Below are positions 6,041-10,287 of a stretch of 10,287 nucleotides of DNA, piece after piece. A program made the position numbers and the translations under genes. Source of the DNA: an uncultured Collinsella sp. (GTDB lineage: Bacteria; Actinomycetota; Coriobacteriia; Coriobacteriales; Coriobacteriaceae); assembly GCA_900542555.1 (NCBI GenBank), contig UQNU01000064.1, positions 1-10,287 of the forward strand, read 5' to 3'. Under the pieces are notes generated by a model. It worked only from the letters and a program-made list of their open reading frames with translations. It searched no databases and was not told the DNA's origin. Every line of letters begins with the position of its first letter. Within the stretch, counting starts at the first letter, position 1.

Positions 6041-6085
6041 GGGAATGACCTCTGACTCAAGTCAACGGGGCTCATTTTGCTTTCT
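6041..6085 (+). terminator. Degenerate terminator-like hairpin, second copy of the TGAC/GTCA element
   Basis: TGACCTCTGACTCAAGTCA at 6046-6064 differs at two positions from the core of the terminator at 5085-5132 and has the same 4-bp inner stem and 11-nt loop. The outer stem is weaker: CTCCGG near 6037-6042 can pair with CGGGGCT at 6066-6072 only with mismatches and a G-U pair. ATTTTGCTTTCTTT follows. It lies about 10 bp after the exonuclease stop and is probably that gene's terminator. ACGGGGCT recurs 34 bp downstream (6065-6072 and 6099-6106). Confidence 0.45.
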
Positions 6086-6104
6086 TTGGAGCTTTCTCAC
6101 GGGG

Positions 6105-6134
6105 CTGACTTTACTTCGTCTCATTTCGTATAAA
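6105..6134 (+). promoter_or_regulatory. Possible promoter of the hsdRMS operon
   Basis: CTGACT (6105-6110) and TATAAA (6129-6134) are separated by 18 bp and resemble -35 and -10 boxes. The TATAAA box lies about 90 bp before the hsdR start codon, leaving an AT-richer leader than the surrounding DNA. A second -10-like sequence, TAAAAT (6161-6166), has no matching -35. The call rests on sequence similarity only. Confidence 0.3.
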
Positions 6135-6221
6135 GCGGCTGCTAGATTGCATAGTGATGATAAAATTAATCAACTCAACATCAATAGCTGTCGCTTTGCG
6201 CAATGAGGGGTTCCGAGACGT

Positions 6222-8552
6222 ATGAACGAGTCTGACACACGGCTTAAACTCATTGATCCTGCGATTATGAAGTCGTGGGATCGCAATACCCAAGTCTTCA
6301 CTGAGTATTTCTTTACCAGTGGCGAGATCGTTGTGCGCGGAAGTATGGTCACCCGTAAAGACAAGAAGAAGGCTGACTACCTTCTGATGTATGCTCCGGG
6401 CATCCCTATCGCAATCGTCGAGGCTAAGGATACGGAGCACACCGTTGATGCCGGTCTCCAACAGGGGATGGGATATGCCCAGCTGCTCGATATTCCGTTT
6501 GCGTACAGCTCAAACGGAAAGGGTTTTGTTGAGCACGATTTTCTTACCGGGAAAGAGCGCACTCTTGCCATGGACGAGTTTCCCACTCCGGCGGAACTTT
6601 GGACACGATACTCAAAAGCTAAGGGGCTTGAACATCCGTATAGCCAGGAGATTGTGACCGCTCCGTATTACCAGGAGCACGGCGGCAATCATCCTCGCTA
6701 CTATCAGTGCATCGCCATCAATCGTACGCTTGAAGCTATTGCGCGAGGTAAGAATCGCATCTTGCTCGTTATGGCAACGGGAACGGGAAAGACTTTTACG
6801 GCTTTTCAAATCGTTCATCGCTTGCGACAGACTACCGAGGTTCGTAAGGTTCTCTATCTGGCGGACCGCAATATTCTCGTCGATCAGACCATAGACGGCG
6901 ATTTCAAGCCTCTCAAGAGGGTTACAACCAAGGTCGTAGGTCGAAAGCTCGATTCTGCTTACGAGGTCTATTTCTCGCTCTACCAACAGCTTGTTGGAGA
7001 AAACGGTGAAGAAATATTCCGCGAGTTCGACTCGGAATTCTTCGATTTGATTATCGTCGACGAGTGCCATCGCGGAAGCGCCGCGGCGGACTCCGCATGG
7101 CGTAAGGTACTTGAGTATTTCAATTGTGCAATTCAAATCGGTATGACGGCTACGCCAAAGGAGACTGAAGAGGTTTCAAACATTAACTACTTCGGCGAAC
7201 CTGTCTACACCTACTCCCTTAAACAGGGAATCGAGGATGGCTTTCTCGCCCCGTATAAAGTTATTCGTCCTAAGCTGAACGTCGACATTTACGGATACCG
7301 TACTGAGGAAGGCACCGTGGATGATCGCGGCGAAGCTCTGCCCAAACGTGTTTTCGAGAAGCAGGACTTCGACAGCGAGATCGTCATCAAAGAGCGCTAC
7401 GAGGAAGTTGCCAAGCGGATAACTCAATTTCTAAAGGAGACGGATCGTTACTCCAAGACCATAGTCTTTTGCGTTGACATCGAGCATGCCGAAAACATGC
7501 GACGTGCCCTTGTAAACGAGAACGCCGATATCGTAAGAGATCACCCCACCTACATCATGAAGATTACGGGTGACGACAGGGAAGGTAAGGCTCAGTTAGA
7601 TAACTTCATCGACCCCGACGAGAAATACCCGACCATCGTTACGACTTCGAAGCTTCTCACCACTGGCGTTAATTGCAAGACGTGTAAGGTAGTCGTGCTC
7701 GACAACAAGTTCGGTGAGCACGGAATGACGGAGTTCAAGCAGATTATCGGCCGCGGAACCCGTATCTGTGAGGACTACGACAAACTCTATTTCACTATCC
7801 TCGATTTTCGTGACGCATCGCGTTTGTTCGCAGATCCCGAGTTCGATGGTGAGCCTGTTGTTGTGTTTGAGCCTAATCCGGGTGACCCCATTGCGGACCC
7901 GGGTCCCGGCGGCAATGGCGGCAGCCCCGTCCCGCCTCCGCCTCCAATCGTAGACCCACCCGTATTACCGCCGGACGATCCGTCCTCCCATGTGAAATAT
8001 CACGTTCATGGGGCCGACGTCTATGTAGTGTCGGAGATGGTGCAGTATTACTCCTCCGATGGCCTTCTTGTAACTGAGAGCCTTAAGGACTATACGCGAA
8101 AAAACATCCTTGGCGAATACGACACTCTTGACCACTTCCTAGCGGCGTGGAACTCTGAACATAAAAAGCAAGCGATTATCGATGAGCTGCGCGCACGTGG
8201 CGTATTCCTGGACGAGCTGCGGCTCGAGACTGGACAGGAGCAAATGAGCGACTTTGACCTCATTTGCCATATTGCTTACGACCAGAGACCTCTTACGCGC
8301 AGCGAGAGAGCCAATAGCGTCAAGAAGAAGGGCGTGCTTTATGAGTATGCCGGCGTCGCGCGCGAGGTCCTTGAAGCACTTCTCGATAAATATGCGACGT
8401 CGAACCTCGTAGACTTGGACGATACCCATGTCCTCGACCTCGAAGAATTCCGTCGGTTTGGCAGCCCAATGAAGATCGTCGCCGCATTCGGCGGCAAACA
8501 ACAGTACATTCAGGCAGCGCAGATGCTCGAGGACGAGCTCTATATCGCATAG
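6222..8552 (+). CDS. hsdR: Type I restriction enzyme, R subunit (EcoEI/EcoAI-like HsdR)
   Basis: The product, 776 residues, is full length for the EcoEI-type R subunit. The N-terminal nuclease has D52 and E67-A-K69 (IAIVEAKD), followed by a Q-rich helix (GLQQGMGYAQLL, 78-89). The SF2 translocase motor shows a Q-motif region (RYYQCIAINRTLEAI, 159-173), motif I MATGTGKT (184-191), DECH (280-283), MTATP (308-312), TSKLLTTGVN (475-484) and QIIGRGTR (507-514). A proline- and glycine-rich linker (about 552-588) joins it to the C-terminal EcoEI_R_C-type domain that docks on the methylase. In the HsdR2M2S complex it pumps DNA using ATP and cuts at distant sites when both target strands are unmethylated. 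The opening MNESDTRLKLIDP is typical and fixes the start; GAGGGG (6205-6210) is a somewhat distant ribosome site. hsdM follows after 19 bp. Confidence 0.95.
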   Translation: MNESDTRLKLIDPAIMKSWDRNTQVFTEYFFTSGEIVVRGSMVTRKDKKKADYLLMYAPGIPIAIVEAKDTEHTVDAGLQQGMGYAQLLDIPFAYSSNGKGFVEHDFLTGKERTLAMDEFPTPAELWTRYSKAKGLEHPYSQEIVTAPYYQEHGGNHPRYYQCIAINRTLEAIARGKNRILLVMATGTGKTFTAFQIVHRLRQTTEVRKVLYLADRNILVDQTIDGDFKPLKRVTTKVVGRKLDSAYEVYFSLYQQLVGENGEEIFREFDSEFFDLIIVDECHRGSAAADSAWRKVLEYFNCAIQIGMTATPKETEEVSNINYFGEPVYTYSLKQGIEDGFLAPYKVIRPKLNVDIYGYRTEEGTVDDRGEALPKRVFEKQDFDSEIVIKERYEEVAKRITQFLKETDRYSKTIVFCVDIEHAENMRRALVNENADIVRDHPTYIMKITGDDREGKAQLDNFIDPDEKYPTIVTTSKLLTTGVNCKTCKVVVLDNKFGEHGMTEFKQIIGRGTRICEDYDKLYFTILDFRDASRLFADPEFDGEPVVVFEPNPGDPIADPGPGGNGGSPVPPPPPIVDPPVLPPDDPSSHVKYHVHGADVYVVSEMVQYYSSDGLLVTESLKDYTRKNILGEYDTLDHFLAAWNSEHKKQAIIDELRARGVFLDELRLETGQEQMSDFDLICHIAYDQRPLTRSERANSVKKKGVLYEYAGVAREVLEALLDKYATSNLVDLDDTHVLDLEEFRRFGSPMKIVAAFGGKQQYIQAAQMLEDELYIA

Positions 8553-8571
8553 AGAAAGGTAACGATAGCAA

Positions 8572-10050
8572 ATGGCACTGGGATCTCTTGTAAAGACCCT
8601 GCAGAACATCATGCGTAAAGACGCCGGCATCAATGGCGATGCACAGCGCATTGAGCAAATGACCTGGCTTTTCTTCCTCAAGATCTACGATGCTAAGGAG
8701 CAGGAGTGGGAGTTTCACGATGACTCCTATCAATCCATCATCCCCGAGCGTCTGCGCTGGCACAGCTGGGCGCATGATGCGAAGGACGGCAAGGCGCTTA
8801 CCGGTGATGAGCTCCTCGATTTTGTAAACAACGATCTCTTCAAGACTCTCGAGAGCTTAGAGCTTGCACCTGAGGCACCCCTGTGTCACGTCGTCGTTAA
8901 GGCGGCCTTTACTGACGCTAACAACTACATGAAAGATGGCATCCTGCTTCGTCAGGTCGTCAATGAGATTGACGAGGCGGTTGACTTTACCGAGTACAAA
9001 GAGCGCCACGCTTTCGGCGAAATTTACGAGACCATCCTTAAAGACTTGCAGTCCGCGGGCAATGCCGGTGAGTTTTACACGCCCCGAGCGGTGACCGACT
9101 TTATGGCCCGAGCACTTGCGCCCAAGCTCGGTGAGACCGTGGCTGACTTTGCTTGCGGCACAGGCGGCTTTTTGACGAGCGCCCTCAACATCCTCCGCGA
9201 CCAGATAGAGACTCCGGCTGATCGCGTGGCCTACACGAGCTCGGTTTATGGCATCGAGAAGAAACAACTGCCCTATCTGTTGTGCATAACCAACATGCTG
9301 CTACACGACATCGACAACCCCAAGGTCTTTCACGATAACTCGCTTGAAAAAGATGTTCGCGAATGGAAGCACAAGCCTGATGGCCAGTTTGATGTCGTAC
9401 TCATGAATCCCCCCTATGGAGGATCTGAAAGCGCGTCAGTGCAAAACAACTTCCCTGTTGCGCTCCGTAGCTCCGAAACTGCGGATCTATTCCTTGGACT
9501 CATCCTTTATCGTCTTAAGCGAGGCGGTCGCGCTGCTGTCATCATTCCGGATGGCTTTCTCTTTGGCCAGGATAGCGCGAAGACGGAGATCAAGCGTCGC
9601 CTGCTTGAGGATATGAACCTGCATACTGTTTTGCGCCTTCCGCAGAGCGTTTTCGCTCCCTACACGAGCATCACTACCAACGTTCTGTTCTTCGATAATT
9701 CCGGGGCTTCTGAGGGCGTCTGGTTCTATCGCATGGATATGCCCGAGGGATATAAGCACTTTTCTAAGACTAAGCCCATTAGGCTCGAACATTTTGCACC
9801 TGTAAAGGAATGGTGGGAGAACCGTCGAGATATCGAGGAAGATGGTAATCCCAAGGCAAAGTTCTATACAGTCGACGAGTTGCGAGACGGCGGCTTCAAT
9901 CTTGATTTGTGTGGCTATCCACACGAGGAAGAAGAGATTTTGCCGCCCGACGAGCTGATTAGGAGCTACAAAGAAGAGCGCGCTAAGCTCGACGCCGAGA
10001 TTGACCAGAAGTTGGCTCGAATTTGCGAGATTCTTGGGATTGAGGCGTAA
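8572..10050 (+). CDS. hsdM: Type I DNA N6-adenine methyltransferase, M subunit (HsdM)
   Basis: The product has 492 residues, normal for HsdM of this type. The N-terminal helical HsdM domain covers about 1-140. The catalytic N6_Mtase domain begins near GEFYTPRAV (166-174), has the S-adenosylmethionine-binding motif DFACGTGGFL (192-201) and the catalytic NPPYG (279-283). The target base is therefore adenine at N6. A charged C-terminal helix (about 456-490) probably contacts HsdS. With HsdS it protects the host sites and recognises hemimethylated DNA; with HsdR it forms the restriction complex. The ATG follows AGAAAGG (8553-8559) by 12 nt. It ends in TAA directly abutting the hsdS start, which points to translational coupling. 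Confidence 0.95.
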   Translation: MALGSLVKTLQNIMRKDAGINGDAQRIEQMTWLFFLKIYDAKEQEWEFHDDSYQSIIPERLRWHSWAHDAKDGKALTGDELLDFVNNDLFKTLESLELAPEAPLCHVVVKAAFTDANNYMKDGILLRQVVNEIDEAVDFTEYKERHAFGEIYETILKDLQSAGNAGEFYTPRAVTDFMARALAPKLGETVADFACGTGGFLTSALNILRDQIETPADRVAYTSSVYGIEKKQLPYLLCITNMLLHDIDNPKVFHDNSLEKDVREWKHKPDGQFDVVLMNPPYGGSESASVQNNFPVALRSSETADLFLGLILYRLKRGGRAAVIIPDGFLFGQDSAKTEIKRRLLEDMNLHTVLRLPQSVFAPYTSITTNVLFFDNSGASEGVWFYRMDMPEGYKHFSKTKPIRLEHFAPVKEWWENRRDIEEDGNPKAKFYTVDELRDGGFNLDLCGYPHEEEEILPPDELIRSYKEERAKLDAEIDQKLARICEILGIEA

Positions 10051-10287
10051 ATGAAGGCAAAAGACCTGAAGAACTCAATTCTGCAAATGGCGGTCGAGGG
10101 CAAGCTTGTGCCGCAGGATCCGAACGACGAGCCTGCCAGCGTCCTTCTCGAACGCATCCGTGAAGAGAAGCATAAGCTTATCGCTGAGGGTAAGGCCAAG
10201 TTCTCTAAAGGCGGGGAGAGCATTATCTATATCGGTTCCGATGGCTCCCCCTATGAGAAGAGGGTGGATGCCAAGGGTCGCGTGACT
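10051..10287 (+). CDS. hsdS: Type I specificity subunit (HsdS), 5' part only
   Basis: An ATG abuts the hsdM stop codon and opens a frame of 79 codons that runs off the window end. The sequence starts MKAKDLKNSILQMAVEGKLV and continues with PQDPNDEPASVLLERI, then an EEK-rich helix. This is the characteristic N terminus of many HsdS proteins, just before the first target recognition domain. HsdS selects the bipartite DNA target for both modification and restriction. The ribosome site is a weak GAGG (10042-10045) inside the end of hsdM. The recognition domains are not in view, so the specificity cannot be inferred. Confidence 0.93.
   Translation, partial: MKAKDLKNSILQMAVEGKLVPQDPNDEPASVLLERIREEKHKLIAEGKAKFSKGGESIIYIGSDGSPYEKRVDAKGRVT

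Overview
The window looks like chromosomal accessory DNA from a moderately GC-rich, Gram-positive gut actinobacterium. A Collinsella-like member of the Coriobacteriia is my best guess. This is inference: it rests on codon use, strong AGGAGG-type ribosome sites, the style of the ATPase genes and the clusters of 46-bp intergenic palindromes, not on a species-specific marker.

Layout. Positions 1-438 have no gene: a terminator for an upstream gene is followed by a regular array of 46-bp imperfect palindromes. Positions 439-1437 (minus) encode an AbiEi-like winged-helix protein with a C-terminal PD-(D/E)XK/DUF559-like domain, and 11-bp tandem repeats lie upstream of its start. Positions 1438-1966 hold two more 46-bp palindromes and then a long inverted repeat whose arms carry two 14-bp palindromes around a TATAAT box. 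That repeat sits directly before an ATPase gene (1967-3358; AAA core, winged helix, DUF234-type nuclease-like C terminus). Five 23-bp tandem repeats (3409-3523) precede a second ATPase gene (3544-4839; AAA_14 plus DUF4143, also ending in a D...ExK nuclease-like signature).

Positions 4840-5294 hold a strong terminator and possible remnants of small genes. Positions 5295-6030 are a DEDDh 3'-5' exonuclease gene broken by one extra T, with a glycine where the last catalytic aspartate is expected. From 6222 to the window end runs a type I restriction-modification operon, hsdR-hsdM-hsdS, in which hsdS is cut by the window edge.

How it fits together. Only the type I R-M operon has a confident joint function: HsdS gives specificity, HsdM methylates, HsdR translocates and cuts. 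The three genes upstream appear to be separate single-gene units. Each has its own kind of repeat at its 5' end (11-bp tandem, nested palindrome, 23-bp tandem), which suggests self-contained, perhaps autoregulated cassettes in a defence or accessory island. The ATPases with nuclease-like C termini and their private repeats are the best candidates for something undescribed.
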